35,666 nucleotides of DNA from Desulfobacteraceae bacterium (GTDB taxonomy: Bacteria > Desulfobacterota > DSM-4660 > Desulfatiglandales > Desulfatiglandaceae). Shown here piece by piece: positions 8,641 to 15,771 of the stretch. Within the stretch, counting starts at the first letter, position 1, and the number at the start of each line of letters is the position of its first letter. The DNA is taken from assembly GCA_030613055.1 (NCBI GenBank), contig JAUWMR010000045.1:1-35666 (forward strand), given 5' to 3'. Below the pieces are notes generated by a model. The model was not told the DNA's origin and made no database searches. It worked only from the letters and a program-made list of their open reading frames with translations. A program made the position numbers and the translations under genes.

Positions 8641-9039
8641 TCATTTAGCTTTAGATGCGGGGACTAAGGATCCTCCCCTTTTCTTCATATCCTTTATTTT
8701 AATCGGTGTCTTTAAAATCAGCCCGGTTGCTTTATTCCCCTCCACACTTTCTACATATCCTGCGTAAACAACTGTGCCGGTTTTAATCTCCTTACATTCC
8801 TTAACACCGGTAAGTTTCGTCTTATCGGTAAGTTTCAGTGTTACATCAGGCAGGATTTTCTTATCAGAAGAACGCAATTTTTTCACCCCGGATATGGTTA
8901 TCATTGCCTTATCACAGTCCACTTTACTGATCTTGCCCTGTATCATCTTCTCTTTAGCCTTTGTTTCATCAGCAGAAACCATGCCCGAAAAAAAGAACAA
9001 AACCAAAAGTATGACAAGCAACAAGAGTGTCTTCCTCAT
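8641..9039 (-). CDS. Small exported protein of unknown function
   Basis: The ATG at 9039 is chosen because AAAGGAGG ends eight bases upstream; a GTG nine bases further up overlaps that ribosome binding site and is not credible. The 132-residue protein has a strong signal peptide (RKTLLLLVILLVLFFFSG, cleavage after VSA) and a basic, beta-rich mature part with GKISKVDCDKAMITISG and TGTVVYAGYVESVEGNKATGLIL, which looks like a small OB-like or DUF5666-like barrel; that comparison is tentative. It sits directly upstream of the FG-GAP lipoprotein. Confidence 0.8.
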   Translation of the reverse strand: MRKTLLLLVILLVLFFFSGMVSADETKAKEKMIQGKISKVDCDKAMITISGVKKLRSSDKKILPDVTLKLTDKTKLTGVKECKEIKTGTVVYAGYVESVEGNKATGLILKTPIKIKDMKKRGGSLVPASKAK

Positions 9040-9217
9040 ATTCAGCACCTCCTTTGTCTAATCTCCTTTTCATCCATCCTGAACCAGAATCTGATACAGA
9101 ACCCTGACATAAATCTCAACATCTTTCCTCGTGAAGAGGCCTGAAAACCCACTGAACGTTTTCAAAGGACCCCAACACCAAGACCAGGGAACAGCCGATT
9201 AAGGATTAAACAGGAAT

Positions 9218-9249
9218 AAAAAAGCGGGCTAAAAAAAACCCGCTTTTTT
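9218..9249 (-). terminator. Rho-independent terminator downstream of 382-residue secreted protein gene
   Basis: A perfect hairpin with stem AAAAAAGCGGG / CCCGCTTTTTT is flanked on both sides by A/T runs, so on the minus strand it ends in a T-run about 75 bases after the stop codon of the gene at 9324. It could also work in the other direction, but no plus-strand gene precedes it. Confidence 0.85.
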
Positions 9250-9323
9250 AATTTTAATTAATATTATAGGTAAAGTCAACTTGTTTATCGAAACCTTACC
9301 ACCGCACGCAATTAAGGCTACGG

Positions 9324-10472
9324 CTAATTCACCTGCCTGTCCGCAGCGTGGATAACTTCCCATGCCTCATCGGACGGCCCGTAGGCCCTCTGCCAGCTAT
9401 AAACCAGCCAGGGACGCTCTGCACCATCCGTGATACCGTTCAAATTCCAATCAAAGTTCCACTGTGGACTGACAATGCCCGCGTTGAATATATCAGGAGT
9501 TTGGATATCTATCCAGCCACCATACGGGTACACACCGGCAAACAGCCCGGCCGGAAGTACGTCGCGGAGCCTGATAATGTTCAACTCATGGTCGATTGGA
9601 ATGTTGGCCGAAAGACTGTATTCATCCTCGTCCCAGAAATTGCAGTGTACGTTCCCCGGAGTCAATATACCGGTATAAAATGTTTCGGTCCAGATCATAA
9701 GGAGATTCTCACCCTTATCATCCATCACGAAAAAGCGGGGTAGCAGGCGGAAACTATCGACGTTAGCAAAAACCGCCGGAACCGCCGGAAGTATAAGGTT
9801 AAGAACAGGACCAGGACCAGCAACAGGAGCAAAGAAAGGATTTGTCAGGAGAAACTCTCCAGCCCACAGCGCATGGGCTGAATAGGCCTCGTCCACCCAA
9901 CCGAAGGTGCTGAAAGGAATGCCATTAAGCCCGTTACTCTGATATTGACGATGACTATAGGCCCCATCAAAGCATTCCATGCCTACGCCCTTTATTCCTG
10001 CCGCCATACCTGCAGGCAGATAGACCTGATATACATGAGACATTAAATTTTGCAGGTAATTCAAATTATATAGATAAACGTATCCAGCCCAGTGAGTGGG
10101 ATTATCTATGCCGTCATCGGTGAAATCGACCTCAAGCGCTTTCTGCGCAAGTGGTGGCATCATGTTGATCAATGTGAGCCCGTCTATTCCCCAGACATCA
10201 AACGGGGTCAACTCGGCGCCAAAATTGAAAACCTGAACGCTGTCTATATCGTTCACCCATCCCATCAATACAGTATTGGGGAACATCCCATTCACCTCTG
10301 TGACAGTAATCAGTGTATTTTCATTACCATGGCCCGGCATGGAAACATAGATCCACGGAACCAGTATATCCGTGGCCACCACATCATCAGGCATACCAAT
10401 CAAGGCATGTGATGTACCAAAGCCAAAAAACATAACACTTAGCATCGCTGCTACTGCAATAAGCTTCTTCAT
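9324..10472 (-). CDS. Secreted protein of unknown family, 382 residues
   Basis: The ATG at 10472 follows AAGGAGG at good spacing. Residues 1-23 are a signal peptide (cleavage after SHA). The mature protein is acidic, rich in aromatic residues, Gly, Pro and Asn, with few Lys, and predicted mostly beta. I recognise no domain; sequence features such as VPWIYVSMPGHGNENTLITV near the N-terminus and PQWNFDWNLNGITDGAERPW near the C-terminus could serve as family signatures. It stands alone between a terminator at 9218-9249 and a 566-base upstream spacer. It is likely a surface or extracellular protein and may use the type II secretion system. Function unknown. Confidence 0.85.
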   Translation of the reverse strand: MKKLIAVAAMLSVMFFGFGTSHALIGMPDDVVATDILVPWIYVSMPGHGNENTLITVTEVNGMFPNTVLMGWVNDIDSVQVFNFGAELTPFDVWGIDGLTLINMMPPLAQKALEVDFTDDGIDNPTHWAGYVYLYNLNYLQNLMSHVYQVYLPAGMAAGIKGVGMECFDGAYSHRQYQSNGLNGIPFSTFGWVDEAYSAHALWAGEFLLTNPFFAPVAGPGPVLNLILPAVPAVFANVDSFRLLPRFFVMDDKGENLLMIWTETFYTGILTPGNVHCNFWDEDEYSLSANIPIDHELNIIRLRDVLPAGLFAGVYPYGGWIDIQTPDIFNAGIVSPQWNFDWNLNGITDGAERPWLVYSWQRAYGPSDEAWEVIHAADRQVN

Positions 10473-11038
10473 CTTTTTCCTCCTTAGATTCTTGATTTTC
10501 TTGATTTTTTGATTTTCTTAGCCAATGGCCAAGTCCCTCTCTGATTCTCAATTTTCTCAGCCAACGGCCAAGATTCTTAAATCTAAAACCAACTAATCCT
10601 CCGCTTTCTTCCTACACTGTTTAGTTTCATCACCTCCTTTGATGATTCTTGATTTCCGATGGCATGCAATTGATATCACGGCCATGACCGTTACTTTATG
10701 TACCATCTAATGAAAGGCATCTCCTTTGTCAAGCTTTTTCTCTATTTTTTTCTCTATTCTCCCGCTGCTATAATTCCAGGATAGAGCGACATAATTCAAC
10801 ATAACAGGCTTGTTTACGAAAACAAGCCCTATTTTCGTAAAAAATTAATGAGTTGGCTGAGCTACGATATCGCTGCGAATCCTTTGATACTGTGACATTC
10901 CCATCAAACTCAAGCGCTCCTTGATTCCACAATCCAAGAAATGGAACCGTTTAAGTGTTTAAACTTTTTTTTTAAAAAACACATAACTGTTTGACTGTCA
11001 AGGGTTTTTGCAACAAAATTGAGAGAGAAGTCTGGTTT
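10473..11038. other. 566-base spacer with low-complexity words and overlapping inverted repeats
   Basis: No gene is seen. From 10485 to about 10585 the sequence is built of imperfectly repeated GATTTTCTTGATTTT and GCCAATGGCCAAG / GCCAACGGCCAAG words. The stretch 10620-10640 has a second AAAGGAGG-like word on the minus strand without a start codon in range. A pair of overlapping inverted repeats lies at 10807-10841. Confidence 0.6.
10807..10841. repeat. Two overlapping, mutually exclusive inverted repeats
   Basis: GGCTTGTTT (10807-10815) pairs with AAACAAGCC (10820-10828), while TTTACGAAAA (10813-10822) pairs with TTTTCGTAAA (10832-10841). Both stems are perfect and share bases, so only one can form at a time. 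There is no T-run typical of a terminator on the minus strand. Role unknown. Confidence 0.7.
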
Positions 11039-12046
11039 CTAAAATAGATCCCCGTCAGCCATGGAATAATATATGTTTTTTGATGCCCAATCAAAAGACA
11101 AAGACGAAAGAAAAACCCGTCCGGTAGGTATGATGCCAAGTGGTTCGGGCAACGGTGTGAATCCACCTGAAATCGCAGCTTTAGTGAGGAAATGACGCGC
11201 CGGAAACCAAGTCTCCACTATGTCTATTTCTCGCTTAGCAAACTCCGCGCCAATTCGAGCCAGAAAATCGCTTATCATTCTGCTGGAAGGCGGGGCAAGC
11301 ATATCGATAAGCCGAACTGTTTTCCCTTCCATGGAAAAAACACAATAACCTTTCAAATCTTTTTTCAGATACGTTCGATAACCCCAGATTTCATATTCGT
11401 GCGCAGGATGTTCAAAAAAACGCCAACGAAGAAATCGGGCATCCCTCAACAGCGCAAAAGGATAGTATGACCGACATTCCTGTGCCAGATGATCTAGAGA
11501 GTCATCGATTCTTCTAATAGGCTCGATTCTACCAAGAAATGGCGCAAGTTTTCGCTGGAGATCGGTCGTTGAAGCGGACAGAAAACTTACACCGTCGGAC
11601 ACGGCCTTATATTTGAGTAGCTTCTCTCCAAGCAGATAATGGCGTTTGCCTGGAAAGCCGTACATAAAGACCGATGCATGGGGCCCTCCATAACGGTCAA
11701 AAAAGGCATTGGCTGTCCTGACAAACAGGCCGGTCCTGCCGCCCAAAGCGCCGCGATAGGCAGGATGAGAAACATTGTCTATGAGGTGCGTAAAGCGAAC
11801 CGTTTCCCCCCGCCAGTTAGCCCGGTAGGGGATTCCAGAATACATGGCCACAGGGACTCCTGCCTCGCTCACGCATAATACGATCTGACGGTCAAATGGA
11901 TTTTCCAGATACTTCCAGCGCCAAAGACGCGGGGGCATCTCCTTACCAAAGGCCGCCTTCCAGAGAGACAAGATCCCTTCTTTGTCCTCAGGCTGATAAG
12001 GACGAATAAGGAATCTCCCTTTTTGCGTTTCTATCATCTTTATCAT
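11039..12046 (-). CDS. GNAT-like acyltransferase family protein
   Basis: The 335-residue product resembles GNAT-fold proteins found in polysaccharide loci: an N-terminal IRPYQPEDKEGILSLWKAAFG, a WRWKYLENPF segment, VAMYSGIP, then VSHPAYRGALGGRTGLF where the acetyl-CoA loop is expected, and later RWRFFEHP and KGYCVFSMEGKTVRLIDML as in a second GNAT-like half. Two ATGs compete: 12046 lies only two bases from GGAG, while 12037 lies at normal spacing and would remove three residues. It stands alone, upstream of a degenerate repeat region. It probably transfers an acyl group to an amine of a sugar or peptide, but substrate residues cannot be read. Confidence 0.72.
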   Translation of the reverse strand: MIKMIETQKGRFLIRPYQPEDKEGILSLWKAAFGKEMPPRLWRWKYLENPFDRQIVLCVSEAGVPVAMYSGIPYRANWRGETVRFTHLIDNVSHPAYRGALGGRTGLFVRTANAFFDRYGGPHASVFMYGFPGKRHYLLGEKLLKYKAVSDGVSFLSASTTDLQRKLAPFLGRIEPIRRIDDSLDHLAQECRSYYPFALLRDARFLRWRFFEHPAHEYEIWGYRTYLKKDLKGYCVFSMEGKTVRLIDMLAPPSSRMISDFLARIGAEFAKREIDIVETWFPARHFLTKAAISGGFTPLPEPLGIIPTGRVFLSSLSFDWASKNIYYSMADGDLF

Positions 12047-12210
12047 CTCTCCACAGTTCTCAAGGAATGCTTACGCCCCCGGTCCTAATCAACCACACAT
12101 GACACCACTTGCAAGTCTTTCCCAAGGCCCTTCGGGCTTCCCAGTCTCCCGAAATATTGTCCAGGCGCCAGCATGGCCCAGCAATCTTCCGGAAAATCCA
12201 CGCATGGACC

Positions 12211-12304
12211 GAGACCTTTGAAAAATGTTTCCGCTAAAAGCGGGATTCAAGTTCAAGGAAGGCAGAAATTTTAACCGGAAGAATATATTGAATATTTTGA
12301 GGAT
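12211..12304 (+). repeat. Partial copy of the AGACCTTTG-type MITE-like element
   Basis: Starting with GAGACCTTTGAAAAATGTT, this matches the reverse complement of 24223-24316 over about 94 bases, including CAAGTTCAAGGAAGGC, TTTTAACCGGA and ATATTGAATATTTTGAGGAT. The far half, with the second terminal repeat, is missing and is replaced by unrelated palindromic sequence. Confidence 0.85.
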
Positions 12305-12351
12305 AGCGCTAAAGGTTAGCGCTGACGCTTCACTTCGTGTCACTGCGTGCC

Positions 12352-12396
12352 AGGCTTAGTGTCAAAGCTTGAATTGTGAATTAGGTTTTTCAAATC
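12352..12396. repeat. 45-base direct repeat, copy 1
   Basis: The sequence from AGGCTTAGTGTC to TTTTTCAAATC matches 15461-15505 at about 43 of 45 positions. On the minus strand both copies are open in the same frame and read IHNSSFDTKP. The second copy forms the N-terminus of the DUF4258 protein. Confidence 0.85.
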
Positions 12397-12600
12397 GGTT
12401 TTTATATGACCCCCTTGTCCACCCAAGCTCGGCACAACAGTCTGACAGTCCGAGGCCACCACCTTGATATCCTTCAAATACTGAAAGGTTTGAAGAAAAG
12501 CGTTTTTTTACAACAAATTTGATTGAACATCAATCAAAAAAGGAATTCTTATCAATAATTCAATTCAATCTGAACCCTGCCTTGGCAGGACCATTGCGTT

Positions 12601-12789
12601 CTATCCAAGATATTTTTCTTTAATGGAAAGGCCTAAAACAGTTTGATCTTCTGTAAACAAACAAACCTGAAGGAAGCTCCGTATGACTCCCTTGGGTGAA
12701 CCAATTTCAAGGCCTTCAACCTCTTCTAAGAAAAAGCTTGCCGGCTTTTCAAACAGTTTCGAAGGTATATTCAAAACGTTGAATTGCAC
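12601..12789 (-). CDS. Possible small ORF or gene remnant, 62 residues
   Basis: An open frame from a GTG at 12789 reads LEEVEGLEIGSPKGVIRSFL and ends KEKYLG. It is not recognised. Its 5' end lies ten bases from the terminal repeat of a MITE-like element at 12799, so it may be the 3' remnant of a longer gene cut by that element. No clear ribosome binding site is visible. Listed with low confidence. Confidence 0.25.
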   Translation of the reverse strand: MQFNVLNIPSKLFEKPASFFLEEVEGLEIGSPKGVIRSFLQVCLFTEDQTVLGLSIKEKYLG

Positions 12790-12798
12790 CTGATTTCT

Positions 12799-13030
12799 TG
12801 ATGATTTCGTAAAAAGTCAAAAAATACCGTTTTCCGTCATTCCGGCGAAAGCCGGGCACGTAGTGAAGCATTAGCGCTATCCAGTCTTTTCAAGCAGTTG
12901 CAGACCACCTGCCCGCCATCGCTCTTGCCTAAAGGAGGCTGTTGCCGCAGGTCAAGACGTCCGCTCAGGCGAGGCGGGCGGGTCTGGACTCCGGTTTTCA
13001 CCGGAGTGACGACTTTTTACGAGTTCATCA
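12799..13030. mobile_element. MITE-like element A with GTAAAAAGTC-type terminal inverted repeats
   Basis: The left end TGATGATTTCGTAAAAAGTC (12799-12818) is an 18-of-20 match to the reverse complement of the right end GACTTTTTACGAGTTCATCA (13011-13030). The 232-base element has no ORF for a transposase. Its interior holds a CCGTCATTCCGGCGAAAGCC / CCGGTTTTCACCGGAGTGACG inverted pair and a nested GC-rich repeat at 12908-12984. It shares its right end exactly with element B at 14345-14487. It is non-autonomous and would need a transposase elsewhere. Confidence 0.85.
12908..12984. repeat. GC-rich palindromic repeat, long copy
   Basis: It starts CCTGCCCGCCATCG and ends CTCAGGCGAGGCGGGCGG followed by GTC. 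The same two ends flank shorter middles at 13701-13743 (inside the methyltransferase pseudogene) and, in reverse orientation, at 22639-22677 (gspK-gspJ gap). It is nested within MITE-like element A. Confidence 0.8.
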
Positions 13031-13324
13031 AATATGATGATTGGCAAAAAACCACATAATGTATGTTTCGCGCAGTTAGATTGTAGTAATGGGGGACGTT
13101 GGCAACTTTGTAAACTTACCCATCAAGAAGCCCTTGTCCTTTTCCTGCTCCTTAATATATGTTTTGGTTTCATCAAGCTGTATTATTCCTATCCTGGTTG
13201 TTTCAGGATTATCACATACCGGGAAGGGCATATATCAAACTCCCCTAAACTTGTCACTCCAAGTATCCTTAATATTCACCAATTTATTTTTCATTCGTGC
13301 TACATTCGTGCCATTCGTGGCTAA
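13031..13324. other. Gene-free stretch with small repeats
   Basis: No gene is seen. TAATGGGGGACGTT at 13087-13100 is a third, partial copy of the repeat at 14252 and 15772. ATTATCACATACC at about 13208 duplicates the last codons of the methyltransferase pseudogene at about 13336. Confidence 0.5.
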
Positions 13325-13694
13325 CTATTGTTTTAGAATTATCACATACCTGGATGTTACGCCAAGTATTCTTTTTTTCTGCATTGCAGAGACGACTACT
13401 GCGCTGAAGCGTTGCGCGGACATGGGGGCCTGGATGATATGGGTGTGTTGCCATCCGGTTTTGTTTAATATACCGAGGTAGTCGTCTATCAGGATTGACG
13501 CTTCATGTAATTCTTCCATAGCTGGTTTGTTCTGAAAATCCCGCCAGTCCGCGTTGATGAAGGCAAGTCTTGTTGTCTTTTTGGCATTTTGTTTCAGAAG
13601 GGCAAAGAAGACCTCAAGGAATGCAAGATATTCTTTCTTCGACAGTCCTGATATGCTTTTCTTGTCATAGTCGGCGGCCTTTTTGTCAAAGTAT

Positions 13695-13735
13695 GGCGGA
13701 CCTGCCCGCCATCGGCTTCGCCTTCAGGCGAGGCG
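13695..13735. repeat. 41-base repeat block inside the DPPY codons of the methyltransferase
   Basis: On the minus strand GACCCGCC is followed by 41 extra bases and then ATACTTT; without them the reading is GACCCGCCATACTTT, encoding DPPYF. The block carries CCTGCCCGCCATCGG and CAGGCGAGGCGGGCGG, ends shared with 12908-12984 and 22639-22677. GTCCGCC and GACCCGCC at its edges resemble a short target duplication. Confidence 0.88.
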
Positions 13736-14151
13736 GGCGGGTCGAAGATAATGAGGTCGGGCTTTTCTTTTGAGCTTACAGGCCAGGCTAACTGACCTGC
13801 TGTTGGTAATGTTGGTAAAGTCCATGTGTGGGGTTCGATTTCAGGGCGTGTCTCTGGCCGGTCTGTCATATCAAATGCCCAGCATCTGCGGTTTAAAGCA
13901 AGACAGGTGTCGGGGGTTACGCCTCCTCCGGCCATGGGGTCAAGGATCAGGTCATTCTGTTTTGAGAAGTAGTAGAGGATGTGGGCTATCAATTGTGCGG
14001 GGATGCGTCCCGGCCAGTCATCGCCGAATCTTTTGTCACAGTCATTCCATTCCCACTGGTCCCATGTTCTCAGTCCCCAGCCAAGTTCCTTGAATCGCTC
14101 AATATCTTCTCTGCCTTTAAGGGCCAGTGACCAGACCATCGGCTCTGTCCA

Positions 14152-14187
14152 GCCCCCAGTACGATCTTCCGGACCTACGGGGCAGGC
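14152..14187. repeat. 36-base repeat inserted in frame in the methyltransferase
   Basis: The stretch with TACGATCTTCCGGACCTACG and GGGGCAGGC also occurs, with a few mismatches, in the non-coding gap at 35157-35192. In the pseudogene it adds exactly 12 codons between VAEKH and WTEPMVWS. Confidence 0.75.
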
Positions 14188-14251
14188 ATGCTTTTCGGCT
14201 ACCTGAGAGACGGTGAATCCTTGGGACAAATCGGTATTTGTCGAATTTGTA

Positions 14252-14298
14252 TAATGGGGGACGTTCGTTCCGAGCGTTCCTAACTCCGTTGGACCCCA
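14252..14298. repeat. 47-base repeat at a gene breakpoint, copy 1
   Basis: TAATGGGGGACGTTCGTTCC, then GAGCGTTCCTAACTCCG and GACCCCA, is shared with 15772-15815, with a partial copy at 13087-13100. It contains an imperfect inverted repeat GGACGTTCG / CGAGCGTTCC. It lies where the methyltransferase fragment loses its 5' part. Confidence 0.85.
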
Positions 14299-14344
14299 TT
14301 AGCTAAGTTTAGCTTAAAATTTGATTCAAATTATAGTCCAAATA

Positions 14345-14487
14345 TGATGAACTCGTAAAAAGTCAGATTCAGCCAGTATGTCATTTCGACCGCAGGGAGA
14401 AATCTTATATTTTCAATGCGTTACAGACCAAAGATTTCTCGCTTCGCTCGAAATGACAAGTTTAGGAGACTTTTTACGAGTTCATCA
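14345..14487. mobile_element. MITE-like element B with perfect 20-bp terminal inverted repeats
   Basis: TGATGAACTCGTAAAAAGTC (14345-14364) is the exact reverse complement of 14468-14487. The 143-base element is flanked by AATA on both sides, a possible 4-base target duplication. Inside lies a second inverted pair, TGTCATTTCGAC with GAGAAATCTT and AAGATTTCTC with CGAAATGACA. That inner module also occurs in the element at 32014-32211 and in the metallo-hydrolase gene. The element has no coding capacity. Confidence 0.9.
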
Positions 14488-14592
14488 AATATAGTTGACA
14501 ATCAAGTAAGAAAAAAACGGAAAGAGGGGGACGATAAGGAGCACAGTGACGAAAATATCGCAAACCTCGAATCCCTCCCTTTAGTGAACCTA

Positions 14593-14859
14593 TCAATCAT
14601 CAAGCAGCAGCAACTGCAGCCAAGGCATGGCATGGTAACTGACACTATTCGTGGCATATTTGAGGTCTTCGTTGGTGGAATCACGATAGCTGATATGCAC
14701 CTTGTTGTTTGAATCTATGGCTATGGAGCTATACTTACCCATATCCCCTGCACTATCAATGGTAGGTGTCACCCACGAACCAGAGGCATCTGTGGCACAA
14801 ACTGCTATTATACAAAAGCCCAATGAGATAATACTTAACATTGTTGAACCAGTTTTCAT
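14593..14859 (-). pseudogene. Truncated secreted repeat protein
   Basis: The ATG at 14859 follows GGAGGG at eight bases, so the start is real. A signal peptide (MLSIISLGFCIIAVCATDASG) is followed by one unit reading WVTPTIDSAGDMGKYSSIAI, then DSNNKVHISYRDSTNEDLKY. This unit is typical of surface proteins in which it repeats many times (beta-propeller or sialidase-like tandem repeats). Here the frame ends after one unit with an unrelated tail MPWLQLLLLDD. It is probably the 5' fragment of a much longer gene, with element B 106 bases downstream of the break. Confidence 0.7.
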
Positions 14860-14953
14860 TTGACCATCCCTCCTACCTATTAGATCTATTGTTAATGACC
14901 ATTGACAACAGATAAGGAAAAGGCAACCACTGCTGCGCCCCAAGAATGCCGAC

Positions 14954-15214
14954 TCAGACTGCCATGGATTCTATTTCATACTTTATAAAGGGAACGGATA
15001 TTGTGGGTGCTTTGTTTATACGGTTACTGTCCTTAAGTAGTCTATCAATATGTTCCCCCACCTCTCCATTCACAACCTTTTCACCACATTGAGGACACAC
15101 GCCGGCTGGAAGATTCTCAATCACTACTAATTTGCCCTTAATCCAAAAGTCCTGCTGGATATTCTTCTCCTCTAGTAAAGTGTTGCAGATTTCGCATTTC
15201 CCATAATTGTACAC
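14954..15214 (-). CDS. YgiT/MqsA-type zinc-finger protein, probable antitoxin
   Basis: The GTG at 15214 is chosen because GGAGG lies eight bases upstream, giving 86 residues. Two CxxC pairs, CEIC near the N-terminus and CPQC in AGVCPQCGEKVVNGEV, form the zinc site of YgiT-type proteins, the N-terminal half of MqsA. The rest, EHIDRLLKDSNRINKAPTIS, is helical; no complete helix-turn-helix domain is present. It lies 21 bases after the DUF4258-type gene, the usual toxin-then-antitoxin order of this group. It probably neutralises the upstream partner. In this decayed region activity of the pair is uncertain. Confidence 0.82.
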   Translation of the reverse strand: MYNYGKCEICNTLLEEKNIQQDFWIKGKLVVIENLPAGVCPQCGEKVVNGEVGEHIDRLLKDSNRINKAPTISVPFIKYEIESMAV

Positions 15215-15235
15215 TATTATCACCTCCAAAAAATA

Positions 15236-15502
15236 TTATAGAGCATATACGGTTATAAAAAGCAATTTCCCAGTACCTTTGATTCTACAGATGACACCAA
15301 TCTCCCTTTCATCAGTGGATCGGCCAACAATTTCATAACGCGTACCTCTTGGGTCCCTTGTAAACTTTCGTCCAATCCTGCCTGTTTCTATGGCTCTTTT
15401 GATGTCTTCAAATCCAAGATCATCTTCCGCCATTTCTTCAAAGAAATGTGGAATTGTAAAAGGCTTGGTGTCAAAGCTTGAATTGTGAATTACGTTTTTC
15501 AA
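15236..15502 (-). CDS. DUF4258-type protein, probable toxin of a YgiT pair
   Basis: The protein contains the DUF4258 core: EDIKRAIETGRIGRKF, DPRGTRYEIVGRS, EREIGVICRIKG and a final KLLFITVYAL, all intact. DUF4258 proteins commonly pair with YgiT-type zinc-finger genes and are thought to be RNase-like toxins. The start is unclear. The frame opens at a TTG at 15502 inside a 45-base repeat that also occurs at 12352-12396, so the first 14 or so residues (IHNSSFDTKP) are repeat-derived and the original start may have been replaced. No good ribosome binding site is visible. Confidence 0.75.
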   Translation of the reverse strand: MKNVIHNSSFDTKPFTIPHFFEEMAEDDLGFEDIKRAIETGRIGRKFTRDPRGTRYEIVGRSTDEREIGVICRIKGTGKLLFITVYAL

Positions 15503-15505
15503 ATC
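15461..15505. repeat. 45-base direct repeat, copy 2, at the start of the DUF4258 gene
   Basis: It matches 12352-12396 at about 43 of 45 positions. Here it contributes the N-terminal codons of the DUF4258 frame. Confidence 0.85.
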
Positions 15506-15520
15506 CCGGCAATCTCATGC

Positions 15521-15771
15521 TCAAATTTCCAGAGTCACTTTAAACTCTTCCCCAATTTCTTCGAATTTTACTTTTTTCCCGTTGCCTGTCGCTTCTTGAT
15601 AAACCATCGGGAGTCCTCGTCCAGGCTGGTCAATATAGCGCAAATTTTCCATGAATTTAACCAGAACCGGATTTGTCGCAAAAGAGACGCCGAAACGCAA
15701 TTTTTCAATTGTAACAGTATTCGGCAACCGCCCCGGACTGATGACTTCCAGCCGGTCATCAAAGAGTGCCG
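15521..15771 (-). pseudogene. C-terminal fragment of an AlbA/HATPase_c_4-type regulator
   Basis: The frame reads ALFDDRLEVISPGRLPNTVT, then FATNPVLVKFMENLRYIDQP and GRGLPMVYQEA, the C-terminal ATPase-like part of the RecG-related (AlbA_2 plus HATPase_c_4) putative transcriptional regulators. The N-terminal AlbA domain is absent: the frame is interrupted exactly at the repeat at 15772. There is no plausible start. It is a remnant. Confidence 0.8.

Larger units (their letters stand above)
12047..12600. other. Degenerate repeat-rich spacer
   Basis: I see no intact gene. It holds a partial AGACCTTTG-type element at 12211-12304, an AGCGCT-containing palindrome at about 12303-12323, and a 45-base repeat at 12352-12396 that recurs at the start of the DUF4258 gene. 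On the minus strand an open stretch from about 12500 to 12345 reads DIKVVASDCQTVVPS and then runs through the 45-base repeat to a stop; it could be the tail of a decayed gene but is not recognised. Confidence 0.55.
13325..14250 (-). pseudogene. DNA methyltransferase (N4/N6 class), disrupted in its catalytic DPPY motif
   Basis: The 5' frame reads TEPMVWSLALKGREDIERF, WGLRTWDQWEWNDCDKRFG and the SAM-binding motif LDPMAGGGVTPD, and reaches PDLIIFDPP, where the catalytic DPPY tetrad of beta-class methyltransferases should be. A 41-base GC-rich repeat block (13695-13735) splits that motif and shifts the frame. After it the original protein resumes in another frame as YFDKKAADYDKKSISGLSKK and ends with MEELHEASILIDDYLG and GVTSRYVIILKQ. 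Upstream, 12 residues reading ACPVGPEDRTGG look like an in-frame 36-base repeat insert (14152-14187). The beginning of the gene is missing; the frame runs into a repeat at 14252 and has no credible start. Removing 41 bases restores DPPYF, so inactivation looks recent. Confidence 0.88.

Noticed and set aside
12089-12343. Minus-strand open frame of 84 codons
   Set aside because: It runs through the partial MITE-like element and palindromes, has no domain and no ribosome binding site.
13034-13481. Plus-strand open frames between element A and the methyltransferase
   Set aside because: They overlap the antisense of the methyltransferase tail and repeat words, with unnatural composition.
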